Source of the DNA: Metridium senile
Lineage: Eukaryota > Cnidaria > Anthozoa > Actiniaria > Metridiidae
Reading direction: 5' to 3'
Assembly (NCBI GenBank): GCA_949775045.1
Contig: OX459106.1
Location: 246,001-310,000 of the forward strand
DNA: 64,000 bases
The translations under genes were made by a program, and so were the position numbers. Positions 1-14,800 of the stretch are shown here, piece after piece; the first letter of the stretch is position 1, and each line of letters begins with the position of its first letter. The notes under the pieces are model-generated. The model was not told where the DNA came from, did not search any database, and worked only from the letters and a program-made list of their open reading frames with translations.

Positions 1-305
1 TATTGTGTGACGTGCGATTGGCATTGCTGGCTGGCTGCTAGGTCAACCGCGGTGTTGGATAACTGCAACTCGTTCTATTCTAACTTTGCTTAAATTTCCT
101 TTAACCACATTAAAAAAAGTGATTGTATACACTGCAAAAACGGCTGAGTAGATTCAACTCAGTATATTGAGTTAATCATGCATTCAGGATGACACTTTAT
201 AGTGAGTAAACCCAACTCACTATTAAGAGTAAACATAAATGTAGATGTGCCATTGAGTAAAATGTACTCAATATAACCTAAACTTGCGATGTTTGTGTCT
301 TTTAG
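1..305. repeat. Intron sequence with MITE copy
   Basis: No exon seen. From about 129 to 285 lies an inverted-repeat element starting ACACTGCAAAAACGGCTGAG. It matches, in opposite orientation, the element at 30521-30848. Confidence 0.6.
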
Positions 306-524
306 GTAAAGACGAGTGACGGTAAGTACGATCCCAAGCAGACACTCACTGGTTCACAAGGAAACTTGTGGAAGAAGGCAACCATTGGTCTCGGCAACTT
401 AAAGAACTTTGTGATCATCTTCTCGGCTAAACGAGGCGGTAGTTACCAAGGTGATATCGCTATTGATGACATCTCTTTCTCGAAATGCTTTATTGATGTG
501 GCTAGAAACTGCACTCCTAGCGAG
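306..524 (+). CDS. Exon: C-terminal half of a MAM domain
   Basis: Phase 0 at both ends, after acceptor TTTTAG and before GTAAGC. It ends with the MAM signature [13 protein letters not shown], followed by a short link. The N-terminal half must be encoded upstream of the window. The preceding 305 bp show no exon. Confidence 0.8.
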
Positions 525-3500
525 GTAAGCTATGCTATGAAATATGGATGTTATCTTGAGATGTTGAATGTTATACTTCTCTTCTCCTCTCTTCTCTTCT
601 CTTCTCTTCTCTTCTTTTCTCTTCTCTTCTCTTCTCTTCTCTTCTCTTCTCTTCTCTTCTCTATTCATATGCCACTATCTTCTCGTTCCAGGTTAAATGT
701 AAAAACAGCGGAATATGTATCCCTTCAGCCCATGTCTGTGATCTAGTAGATGACTGTGGTGACGGTACCGACGAAAGTTCTTCAGTCTGCCCACCCAATA
801 ACATCAACTGTAACTTCGAGAGAGATTGGTGTAGGTGGCAGGACTGGTACAGCGATGATTTCAACTGGAACCGAGGCTCCACCACTAACGGAAAAGGGAC
901 TGGTCCTGTCGGTGACCACACAACCGGAAGTGGTCAGTTCCTTTACATCGACTCCTCATCTCCAAGGCAACCGTATGACCGAGCAAGGCTGAAAACAGCA
1001 CTAATGTTTAAGAAAGGCTTCGGTGTTTGTAGAATGAGATTCTACTATAGCATGTATGGCTCTTCGTCTATGGGAATCCTCAAGGTGTTTGTCATTCAAA
1101 GAGGCACTAGCGGCGGCTTTTTGAGATGGAGAGAGGTGTGGCGCAGTCGAGGTAATGTTTATTTTTTACTTCACAATCCATTAAAGACCCATTGTCAATT
1201 ACCAGAATGCACCGCGCGAAAAAATGAATCTCGTGGACTATGAAAATCGTCAATCACACATTTTGATATATTTTACGATGTGAGTGGGTATTTACGCTTT
1301 TACTAAATCGTTTAGCGTTTTGTTTTATATGTTTTCTCGTAATACGACTGGCTGCGAATAAATTATAACACTCAAATCAAATCATTTTGACATTTTTTAC
1401 GATGTGAGTGGGTATTTACGCTTTTACTAAATCATTTAGCATTTTGTTGTATTTGTTTTCTAGTAATACAACAAATGAATTTTAACACTCAAAACAACGC
1501 AAAGCATGCCAGTCGCAAGAACGACACCCAATGAACGCACATTATTTTGGTCACGTGGATGGTTTTTGAAATCCAATTTTCGAACTTAATAATAATAAGT
1601 TGAAAAAGCGTCCAGTGAATAGTTCTTACGCTTTTTCTAATTAGTGGCATGGGTGGCCTAGCGGTGAGAGTTTGTTTGATGTTTTCTTTTCTCCTATGCC
1701 ACGAGGGTTTTTCTCCGGGTTATCCGGGTTTGCTTCCTCCGAAATAAATGAACATGTGAACCGAGTTGTGTGCAAAATAATTAACCTAGAGGTAGTGAGT
1801 GTGTGCCTGAGTCTCCCCAATTAGTAGAAGATTGAGACGTTAAAAAGTGATAGTTTTTTATTTTGTTTATGTTATAGGTGATCCTACCAACAGGAACTGG
1901 GTACGAGCCGACATCGCACTAGATTCCCGTTACACTGGCTTCTATGTTGGTATAGAGGCAACGGTTGGCGGTGATGATAAGACTGATATTGCTATTGATG
2001 ATACGAGCTTCTCTGCTGGTTGTTATTCAGGAGGTACCCCTCCACCACCTACTGGTAAGAACGATGAACAATGGTTGTATTATAACTGCGCTAGACTTAG
2101 AAGTCCCAAAATACTTCGAAATCCCTTTTTCAGTTATTATGATATGGCGATAATGATTATAATGATATGATATGATGATAATGATAATGCATCATAATGA
2201 AAATGGTGTTGGCAATTGTGATGTTAATGATGATGGTGATAATTATAGTAGTGCCAATAAAAATGATAACGGTAATAACAATGATGATGATGATGATGAT
2301 TAAACATACTTTATCTGAAAATGAATCCCATTGTTGATCGGTTTGACTCTTACGAAACTACACTGTCTCGTGATTGTAAACTGCGTGGCAGCAATATGCG
2401 CCTTCGTCCATCAGTCCTCCACATTTCTAATGTACACTGAGACAGCTGTTCTCAGTTTGTGTTATCCCTGCTTAGGTTGATACCATTATTTTTATTTTTA
2501 TTGTCCGTGATGTCACGTATAGCCCAGTGCCCGTAATAGAAGAGTTAACTGTGGTATTTTCTTTGTTTCTAAGGTGCTTTCAAGTGTAAGAGCAACGAGT
2601 TCTACTGTCCTAAAGATGATACATGCATTAACCAAAACTGGCGTTGTGACGGCGAAAAGGATTGCAGTGATGGTGCAGATGAAATAGGCTGCCCCACTAC
2701 CACCACTGTACCAACACCATCACTTGGACCAGCCCACCCTGGGGATTGTAATTTTGATACTAACATGTGTCTATGGAAGTCAGCTACTTTCGCTGATATG
2801 AAGTGGACCAGAAATAGAGGCAAAACACCAAGCTGGAAAACTGGCCCATCTTATGATCATACATCAGGAACAGGTAACGATGACAACACTTGATACAGTG
2901 GAACTCCGCCTTACAGTCACCCGCTTAATACGACCAACCCGTTATTGCGGCCAGTTTTTTAGGTCCCGACGAAATGCATGCCCATACATTTTCTATAAAA
3001 TTTACCCGCTTTATATGGCCACCCCGTTAATACGGCCACTTTGGGCTGTCCCTTCGGTGGCCGGATTAACGGGGTTCCACTGTACATGGAAAGTGCGCTA
3101 TATACATTCAATATTATCAATATACATTTTAAAGCACACTTTAACATATTTTACACGGAGTGCGCTATATTTATTCCATATATCATTATCATTTATATAC
3201 ATTGTAAAACGCTTCAGTTTTTCATCTTGAAAGTGCGATATCTAGATAACATATCATTATCATTTGTATACATTGTGAAGCACATTTGAACATATTTCAC
3301 ATATAAAGTGCCCTATATAAATAAAATATACTTATTATTTATATATGATATGATACTGTGTTATATTTTTCAGTGTTTATTTACCTTGAAAGAGCAGCGT
3401 AAATCGAACATGATTTTCTTTACTTTATAACCCTTTCCATAAATGAGATATTTATATATTGTTATAATTGGTTGTTCTAGGATACTACGTGTACGCCGAG

Positions 3501-6500
3501 ACATCGTACAACCTTCAAGGTCACTTCGCTGAGCTCCTGGGCCCTAACCTCATGCCTTCATCGACATGTATGATTAAATTCTGCTATCATATGTACGGCG
3601 CTAACATGGGAACACTGAACGTCTACCAGCGAAATACCCTAGACGCGAGTCCCGACGACACACAAAAGAATGTATTCACCAAGTCCGGTGACAAAGGCGA
3701 CAAGTGGATATGCCAATTCCTGGCAATCCCAAGTAAGGTCCAGTACTCTATCGTTTTTGAGAGTGTGAGAGGAAAAGGGTACCAGTCTGATATCGCTCTG
3801 GATGATATTAAGTTCATTAGTTGTGGAAGCCTGGGACCAACCCAAGCCCCGCCGACCCAGTCCCCAGGAAATTCACTATTGAAAGAAAACTTTGAGACAT
3901 GTGCAAGCTGCTGGGTGAATGATAAGTCAGGACACGACCAAATGGACTGGAGAATAGGACGTGGTTCCACCTCTAGTCTAGGTACTGGACCATCATTTGA
4001 CCACACCTTGAAGACCATATATGGACGATACCTTTATATCGAGGGTAATAACCAATCTTCGTGGGATCACGCTGACCTAGAAAGTCGTCAACTCACCATC
4101 CAAAAGAGATGCTTTTTAACATTCTGGTACCACATGTATGGTTCAAGTGTTGGTAGCTTAGTCGTCACTGCTTATGTATACAGGAAAGACGATCCTAAAG
4201 GTACTACTATTTTCTTATTAATATACTTAATACTAGATCTGCTAATAAGTTTCTAGCCCGAAACAACTCCCATTCACTACCTCTACATTAAATATTTTCG
4301 CAAACAATTTTGCTCACATGTTGATTTCTTCCCCCTGATATTGAAGTTATAGGCAAGTGTGACCCATAGATAATAGCGTTCCTAGTTCATATGTTTTTAA
4401 ACAGGCAATTATTCCACAATACTCGATGATTATCAAAAAAAAATTATTATAAAACAGTCTTTAAAATCCGTGCTCTCTTCAGTTTTAAATCACGATGAAA
4501 GGGGCGAGTACCTGTTCCTTTGTTCTCAGCTCGTCAAAAACATCGTGCTTAGTAACTGTAATATTATGACCCTCGTTAAAACTGATAACATGGTTGTTTT
4601 ACAGCCAAGGAGTATGAAGTGACGTTGTTCAGGATCTATGGCAACAGGGGGAACAAATGGAACTCTGCAATGGTCAGTTTGAATAACTTCAAAACACAGG
4701 GTAGACTGAGCCGTATCGTTATTTCCGCGTATCGTGGATATGACTACTTTGGCGATATCGCCGTCGATGACATACAGGTAAAAATACACTGAATCAAAAC
4801 ATGGTAATAACAATCTGTTTACTTGTACTTCAACATATAATATTTACAGAAGTTGGATAATATACAAATTCAATAGGCCATTTGGAACAACAGGTCACGT
4901 GACCCACCCCTTTTAAATCGAACAGCTGTGTCAACATCAAAATGAAAAGAGCACCTCCATATTAGTAAGAAGGCGAAATATCAGTTCATAAAATTTAACA
5001 CGAGGGAAATGACATTTAATTTAAAATTAAATATTTTATTAGGACTTGTGGAAAATCTGTACGTTCTGGATGGCAAACAAATCCTTACAAAATATTGAAT
5101 TTTATATTTAATGCCATTTCTCCTATGCTCATCATTATAAGCTAAAACTTTGGCTTCTTACTAATATGGGGGGTGCTCTTTTCATTTACGATGTTCATTT
5201 TGACACAGCTGCTCGATTTAAAAGGGGCATGGTCACGTGACCTGTTGTTGCAAAAGGTCTATTAGACCGGAAAAAGGAAAAAAGTGACAGATTTTTAAGC
5301 CAGCTTTTTGTGAACTATTAAATTTTATAGTATTTTCATTTAATATTTAAAAAGTGTCTCCACTCATTTGCATACGTCCATCTAACTAAGGATATTAATA
5401 TAATAATAATAATTTATTTCTTCAGCGCATTCCATAATATCTCAATGATCTAACAAATATCAATTAGAGAAGAAAAAAAAAAAAAGATTTTAAGACATTG
5501 TGAACATAAACATTCAAAACGTTTTTAGCTTCTTTTTAAAAACGTCCACAAATTAAATCGTGCTTTTATTGTTTCTGATAATCATATCTTTACTAACTTT
5601 CAAGGTTCATAACTGCAACTATAAAGACATGCAGACGCCATGCTTGGAGAAGTTTGACAACTGTAATAGTAAACCAATTGTACCACCAACTTTAGGACCT
5701 CTCTCAGGAGACTGTAACTTCGAGTCAGGTAAACATAAGGAAAAAAGGAAGTACTATTATTTAGCGTCGGTAGTTCCTTCAGCTAGAAGTAAGCTAGTCT
5801 CAGAAAGACGACGATGCGCTCTTCCCCGATTATTAACGTTGCCTTCTCTTGAGACCGAATGAAGTATATTTTCAATAGCGACATGGCGAATAGCTATAAC
5901 AACTAACAATATTTCTATGTTTTTCTATGTTCAGGACTGTGTCACTGGAATAGCTCCAATGTGGCCGACATGCCCTGGTACTTACGACAGGGCAACACAG
6001 CAAGTAAAGGAACTGGCCCGTCCGCTGACCATACTTATGGAAACAGCAGCGGTAAGATCATCGACACGATCCTCTGTTTATGCCTCTATTATTTAATTTG
6101 GTTTCTTGTTTGTTTTTTTGTTCGTTTCTTTGAATGACCTCTTATACACGTTCATTCAATATATGGTAGCCAATTAAAATAACTATTGTTGGACCGATTA
6201 ACGGGTTAGCTCAGTTGGTAGAGCACGACCTGTTAACCGGGAGGCCGGGGGTTCAAACCCCAGCCGGACCATCACTCAGGGTCTTATAATAATTGAGGAG
6301 AATGTTATAACTTTGTATTTATTTCGGTTTATAATCGTTAGGCTTCGCGTCCTCTCGGATAAGGACGTTAAATCGGAGGTCCCGACTCGCCACTCACACA
6401 CTGACCATTAATCGGGGGGACGTAAAAGAACGACCGAGGACGCAGATCACGACCATCCTCAGTGAATTAGGCCTACACTTACACTAATATATACTAATTA

Positions 6501-8839
6501 CTAACAGCTAACTATAATGTGTAAAGCGCATTTGAATATATACACATAGAAAGTGCGCTATATAAATGCATTATCATATCATATTATATCACTGTTCTGG
6601 ATTGACTATCTTCTCACACATGTAAAAACCCTAATACATCTCAGCACTTTGAAGCGATACTAGTCGATCGAAAAAAAAATATTTCACTTGTGTTCACATC
6701 TTCACTATCAATAAACACAAGTACTAACCGCCTCGCAATCTCTTTTCCAGGCCACTACGTCCATATCGAATCCAGCTACTACAGCCGTGGGTCAGCGGCT
6801 ATCCTCGAAAGCCCTTACATGCTACCAACGGACTACTGCTCAATGACATTCTTCTACCACATGTTCGGCGGTGATTGTGGATCTCTATTGGTGTATGTCT
6901 ACTCTGGACCAAGCCAGAGCGTCTTGTTGTTAAACAAGACTGGCGATCAAGGTCCAAACTGGCAAGTCGCCTCATTAACAATTAAAAGTCAATACGGTTT
7001 CCGTATCCATATAGTCGCGACCAAGGGCATTAGTTACAAGGGAGATATAGCTATTGATGATATTAGTTTTAAGAACTGTAAATTCACTGGCGAAAAGGCT
7101 TTGCAGTATGGTGCCAATGCTCTCACTACAGGTAAGACACCAAACTCTTATGTAATGTCAAATTAGCTCTAATTAATTGTGATTATTTTGTAACCCTCGG
7201 GGTTTTGAAGTACTGACGGCTTGATAAGAACGTGGAACGAGGTCCTATAGGACTGTTATGATACGGTTAGACTCCAGGGAAACGAGTATTGAATTATATC
7301 GAGAAACGTTTTGTCTGAGAGAGAATAAGGGGCCGTTTACATTGAGATAGGGTAACTCTCCTAGCAGGGCTAACTCTTTTGTTTGAGAGTCCCCAAAGAA
7401 AAGAAAACAATAAGAGTTAGCCCTACACCTAGGGTAACCTTATCTCATGTAAACGGCCCATAAGAGAAATAGACCAAATCTGCTAACGCGTTGCTATATA
7501 TGTTTTGACCCAATTCAAAACCACTGGGAATAAAAACTTTTGTTTCAAACATAATCCACGTGATATTGAAATACATAAGCTCAAGAATCTTATTACCAAA
7601 AGATTTGAATTGGGCCAAAACGTTCTTAGCAACGCGTTAACCGATTTTGTCCCCTCTCGCTCCACTCCCCGATCGTCCTGCTCGTCTCTCGTCATTCACA
7701 CCCTGCTCAACTTTCTCCCGTTTCCTCATAGTTCTCACGTAATTCATTATCTTGGGAAATGTGTTTTGGTTTGTGTTTGTTTTGAATTGATCATGGCATG
7801 AAGAACATTTCTAAAAATTGCTTACTCGTATCAGACATACAGTATGCAATCTTGAAAACAATGCCATTACCATATATGGTATTGTAGGTGAGAAGTAACA
7901 AAAGATTTTATGAGCGCGCTCGAGATTTTAACTTTTAACTAACAGGTTGAGATTTCAACAGAACAATAGGCATATCTTTCATACGTCTCTGTTCCCTTTC
8001 AGGATGTTCCGATGGCAAACGAGATGGCTTTTTTACCAACTCTGGTGTTGCTGGTTGTAAAGGATGGTGGTGGGGACGAAAGAATCTCCGAGCTCCTCGC
8101 CAAAAAGGACGTGTTTGTGGTGATGATGTGAAGAATTGGTGGTGGCGAGGATGTAGTAACCCAGCTGATCTATGTGCTGATGGCTGGCATATCTGTGGTA
8201 CATACGGGGACATCTTTGAGATCGTTAACAGGGTAAGATATAACTAGCATTGAAAGAAAAACATGTCCAAAACAGTTGTCATCGTCTTAAGCGATATGCG
8301 CCAGGACGTAAAAGTCTTTCAAATGTTTCGTAGACGACAAACAACGCGGAATTACTCAATTACTAGCCTCTGTTTTCTTGACGAAATTAAAAAGCAGAAA
8401 CAGACGTCATTCCAGCTATTCTTTGATCTTGGAATGACCTATTCCTGTCGCATATGACAACATTTTTGAAATAGGTGTACCACAGTTGACGGTCTGGATC
8501 TAAAATATTTAGGGTTGCACTTTGTAATTAATTACAAAGAGCCAACTTTAAACTTACAACTTATATTCTAATCTTACTACAAACTACATTCCGGCTTTCA
8601 GTATATCCAAATTTACATGCAGCTAGTCACTTTGTCTCATACTGTCGAGCAATCAACAGGCTATATATTACATCCTCCGGCAACAAGCGACGAATTGGCT
8701 CCTGTGGTCGGTCTGTTGTTCTTCTTCTTCTTCTTGTCGCTGCTGGTGAAGTTATTGTTTTTACTTTCTATGAATTATATACACTCAAGTGACGAGTGTC
8801 GTATTTGTTCCTGTGGCCAGTTCAGTGTTGTTGATGCTG

Positions 8840-8871
<32 letters not shown>

Positions 8872-11800
8872 GGTGTTTTTCTTTACTATCTATTGATTTT
8901 ATAACATACACTTTCAGACGACAGGTGACGATTGTCGAATGGCTACCTATGGTCGTTTCACCGCCGCCATCAACCATTGTGCTACCAAAGGTCTAGGAGC
9001 GGATACATGTAGTCGACCTGTAACTGGCCAAGACTATGGCTGCAGTCAATATCACAAAGATTGCTCTGAACCGTTGTGTTGCGGTGCTTCCTGTTCTGGA
9101 CCTGATATCTGTGATTCTGGTAAGTAAACATTCTTGTGTAATAGTTGTAGTTATCAAGCACAATTGGAAAGTGAAAATAACATAGGAAACATTTATGTTT
9201 GTGGCTGTTGTGTTTCTCTTTTTCTTACTCCTTCCATTCTTTTCATTTATCCTCTCCGTTCTTCTTTTATTTATTTATTTATTTTCCTTTTCTTTTCTTA
9301 CTTGTTTCCTCCTTTTTTGATTTCTTTATTCATTCTTTTTCCTAGCTTTTAATTTCTCCATTCCCTACCTCCTTCCTCTTTCCTTCCTTCCTTCCTTCTT
9401 TTATTAATTCTTTCTTTTCTTTATTTCTGTTTGTTTTGCCTTATTTCCTGCCTCCCTTCCTTTCTACCATCCTTTCTACCTTCTCTCACTTCGTTCCCTA
9501 TCTATGGCCTTTACCTTTGTCATATATAACCAAGAACCCTATAATTACAAACATTGCTCTCATCTTTCAAGGTGTCTTCCCTGGAGCTACCCGCTACACG
9601 CCCACTAAGGGAGACCTCCAAGGGTGTTCCTTCATCGGCGCGTACAATTCAGGCGGAGTTATGTGTTGTAAGGATGACAGTACTACACCAACCATTCCAC
9701 CTACAAGCCAGCCAACACTCGGGTCTTGTAACTTCGAGCGAGGGCTATGTGGATGGAAAGTCGATACGACCCAGCCTGGGAAGTTTTCCAGAAGATATGG
9801 GGAAACATCAACGGCCAACACTGGTCCACGATATGATCACACTAAACAGGACACAACGGGTATGTAATGAATAAATGAATTAAGAAATAACCAAATAATA
9901 TTATTATAAATAAAAATGATCTATTTTAATATTAATATTTTTCATAGTCTGTTCACAAAGTAATTCATATTTTCACTATGTACATTAAATAGAGAACAAC
10001 ACATCATAAATGAATGTAAACGAAAGCTTAAGCTTACCATTTCGCTCGCTCATTTATTCATCCATTCATTCACTATCTAATTTAGCACACAATGATCAGT
10101 TCACATGATGTTAGCTGTTATATATTGGAGAACCCGAGAACCCAGGGAAAACCCCTTACTAATCCTGTTTTCTCTCAGGTTATTACATGTATATGAGCGG
10201 TAAAGGTCTTTCTATGGGCAACACAGGTCGTCTTATCTCACCAACACTAACCGCCACTCCTTCTAGCTGCCGTATCAATTTCTGGTATCATATGTATGGT
10301 TCTGGTATGGGATCCCTGAGGATGTACGTCAGAGTAAATGGAAAGGATAAGAAGGTAAAATAGATGTTACCTCGTAGTCATGCGCGAAGCTCATCTCCCC
10401 ATGAGTTTAACCAGCTCGACAAGTTTTAAATTTTTCATTGCGCAGTGTAAGCCTTGATTGTAGGTTGATTAGTGATGTAGATAAAACCTGTGGTATTGTT
10501 TGTTGATGATTACATTTTTACCTTACCACAGGCTGTACTGAATACAATGATAATGATAATGCATTTATATAGCGCACTTTCTATGTGTATATATTCAAAT
10601 GTGCTTTACACATTATAGTTAACTGTTAGTAATTAGTATATATTAGTGTAAGTGTAGGCCTTTCACTGAGGATGGTCGTGACCTGCGTCCTCAGTCGTTC
10701 TTTTACGTCCCCCCGATTAATGGTCAGTGTGTGAGTGGCGAGACGGGACCTCCGATTTAACGTCCTTATCCGAGAGGACGCGAAGCCTAACAATTATAAA
10801 CCGAAATAAATACAAAGTTATAACATTCTCCTCAATTATTTTAAGACCCTGAGTGATGGTCCGGCTGGGGTTTGAACTCCCGGTTAACAGGCCGTGCTCT
10901 CCCAACTGAGCTAACCCGTTAATATACAGCATAATATATACACGCTATCGAGGTTAAGGCTGCGCAATGAAGAACTGAAACACCCTAGCTTTTAGTGTGT
11001 CATGATTGTAAGCCGTGTTACTGCAATGCGGAGATAAAATTACTGTAATTGTAAAACGCATGGAGATAATGTGAAATGCTATATAAGCACACATTACATT
11101 ACATACTAACCCCTCATGATTGTAAGCCGCGTGGCTGCAGTGTGCGCCTTGAATTGCGGTCCGTACATATAGTTAATTGTATACCGCATTGAGAGGATGT
11201 GAGATGCTCTATGTAAGCATACATTACATTAATTCACATTTAATTAATTTCCTGTCATGTATCTTTTGTAGGTTTGGGAGAAGGGTGGTAACCAAGGAGA
11301 TGGATGGAATCGAGGCAAATACGACTTCCCTCAGCAAATCAGTAATGGTACTAAGTTTAACGTTGTGTTCGAGGCCATGCGAGGACCATCGATTCTCAGC
11401 GACATTGCACTGGATGACATCGCATTCTCTGATTGTAGACCACGTAAGTAATTCATCTTGTATGGCCAATTATCAACACATTCATATATATTATCAATCA
11501 TCATCATCATCATCATCGTCACCACCATCGTCATCATTAGTACCATAGTCGCTACTATCATCATTATATCATTACTACTGTCATCATTATCATAATATAT
11601 CATCATCATTACCATCATCGTCATTATTATCATCATTATTGTTACCATCATCACTATTAATATTATCATTACCATCATCATCATCAATATCATCACATCG
11701 ACGTCATCCCTATTACCACCACCACCACCATCATATCATCACCACCAGAAGCATCATCATTACGACCATCATTACCAACATCACCACCACCACCATCATC

Positions 11801-14800
11801 ATCACCACCATCATCACCACCATCATTACCACCACCACCAACATCATTATTGCTAAAATATTCTCATATAATCTGTTTCAGCTCAACCTGGCGTATGTAA
11901 TCGTGACCAGTTCAAGTGCCGCAGCGGTAGCTGTATCTCTTCGAGTTTTGTTTGTGATCGTGTCCCGGACTGTAGTGACCATTCAGACGAAGACAACTGT
12001 CCCAACAGTCAATGCAGCCTGACAGAACTCTACTGTCCTGCCAGTCGACAATGTTTGAATAGAACTGTACAGTGTGATGGTAAAAGAGACTGTGCTGACT
12101 TCAGCGATGAAGTACATTGTGGAGGTCAGTATGAGATATTCAGAATATCCTATACTTTGCTAAACTATATGAGTGTGCTGTACTGTACTGGAGTGGAGTT
12201 TGCTGTTCTGTGGTGCATTGTAGTGTGTTGTTCTGTACCTAAATGTTTAGTTAAGTTTATTTGTCACACTAATACAATTACAAAAATAATACTAATAAAT
12301 AAGTATATATAGATGTGACGGGAGTAGGAAACAGAGATTACGCCCCAATTGAATATCGGATCCTACTCCTACTTAAAAAATATATATATATCATAAAAAT
12401 ATAAATAGGAAAAAATACTAACGAATATGCATCAAACTGAATACTAAGCTAATCAAGGATTACTGTAAAAATAAACTAGTGAAAAGGTTTAAAATTATGT
12501 ACTAATTATGTAATTAATGTACTGTTCTGTACTTAAGTGTGCCGTACTGTGACGTGGCGTAGTGTGTTGTGCTGCATGTATCTTTAAGTGTGCTGTTATG
12601 TATTGTAGTGTGTTCTGCGGTGTGTGATGTTTTCTGCAAATTGTGTGGAATGTTATCCTTTGCCATTATGTGATGTTCCTCATAGTGATGTAATCATATT
12701 TGATGTAATGTGTTGAGCTGTGCAGTATGGTGAATTCTATCCTATGCTATTGATCCTTATTGTGATGCGATGCCATGTGCTGTGATGTGTTTCGTTTACC
12801 AGCAATTAATAACACGTCCCTTCATTCTATCTGTTTCTTGTATTAGGTTGCTTCAGGGGTTTCTGTCTGCATGGACGATGTAACATTGATGCTCAAGGTA
12901 GACCAGACTGCAGGTAAGATATTCCTCTCAAAACCTCTCACCATTACATCGATATTTAAAGCTGCAATGAAATATTTAATGCTACTCACGAATAAATGAA
13001 TATATGAATAAGGTGGTAGCTAATCACCTTTCCTTGCAGCACTAATGCTGAATTACAATCAATCTGTGCTTATAAGAAAAAATACATATTTTCATGACAT
13101 TCTTCTTCATTATCATCATCATCATTACCATCATATTCATCGTCATCATATTTATCATCAATGATAGTGATCATGGTCGTCATCATAACCCCACCGCCAT
13201 CATCATATCATTGTCATCATTATCTTTATAATTGGTATCATCATCATCATCATTATCAACCTTTGTTTCCAGATGTCAATCAGGATGGAATGGAACGCGA
13301 TGTGAGAACAAACTTAACTTCAACTGTTCAGCTGGTCTTGTTGTCTGTAAGGTCGGTAACTGGTTCTGCAGTAACAAAGATGATATCTGTAATGGTGTAA
13401 AAGACTGCGGACTTAGCCCTGCTGACAAAGGCAAGATCTGCAAACGTAAGTACCTCTAGCACTAACTGTTTTCACACCAGCATACATAAGCATAACCAAC
13501 ATACCAAGACTCAGTTGGTATTTGAGAAATGCTCCACTGTACTGAGTCTGCATATGTTGCTTATTGCTTATGTCGCTAGTGTGAACCAGGCTTAACTGTT
13601 TACACACTAGAAGATGGGCAAATTGTCTTGACAGACAAATCGTTTTATGACGAACAGGTTTAAGTAAAGTTAAGTTTCATTTTTTACCATGTTTCAAATT
13701 TAATTTTATTGCCTATCGATCGTTAATTATCTTTGAACGCTTTGTGTATTATTTTGTTACAGAATGTGTTCCTGGATACTGTGCACATGGTACATGTAAA
13801 ATTGACAGCAACGGAAACCCGTCATGTCTGTAAGTACAATAATAATAACAATTATAATAACAACAACAATAGTATATCAACAGTAATAATAACACAAACA
13901 TCAGTAGCAACAACATAATTAACAGCAACTAACACTATATAGTAACCACAAGTGCAATAACAATAAACTAAATCAACAACACAAATAACAGCAGCTATAA
14001 TAGGACAATCGACTTTTCCCGAATTCGCTTCGATGATCAAAAAGGTTCTTGGACGTCGAGTTATATTTATCAAGGCCAATCACGACTTGCAACCATTGTT
14101 ATGTAACCATCCAAGCGACTTCGGGAAAGTTCAAACAACAAGAACAACTACAACAATAGTACCAACAGCACCACAATAGACAGTTCCCTTCAGTGACCAC
14201 GAATAATAGTTCCAAGTCGACTTTCGCGTCGTTGCGCATAGCGAAACTATAATTTATCATGTGCAACAACTGGAACCTCGACTTGGAACTATCATTCGTG
14301 GTCACTGAAGGACTATTGTTTTCTGACTAAATCATGTTTTGTTTGTAGTTGTCCAACTGGTTACCAGGGCCCTCACTGCAAAATCCAAGTATGTTCATCC
14401 AAACAAATCAAGTGTCAACAGCGCTGTGTCGATAAAGCAAGCATATGTAATGGCACCGACCTGTGTGGCTTCTCGTCGACAGACGTACAAAAACTATGTG
14501 GAGGTAGGCTTATCAACGTTTCTGTTTAACCTTAGCTATATGCTCCATGGCCAGTTAACAAAGCGGTCAAACGACTACGCGTGCGCGAAAAAACAAGTAA
14601 AATGATCCAGCACTCAAATTTGACATTCGTACGGACTCTATAAAAAACGATGGAGTGTACGACTTTCATCGCTTTTTTCTCAAAATATAAAGAAAAATAC
14701 AAGAGTATAGACTCATGGTAGCTTTAATATATAACAAAGGTTATGTACACGAAACTTCAAGCTTATATATTCAGGGAATTTCTTATAAATTGACTTCAAA

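Noticed and set aside
6197..6275. Functional tRNA-Asn gene
   Set aside because: A and B boxes and anticodon loop are present, but the acceptor stem does not pair and the sequence is the head of a repeated SINE.
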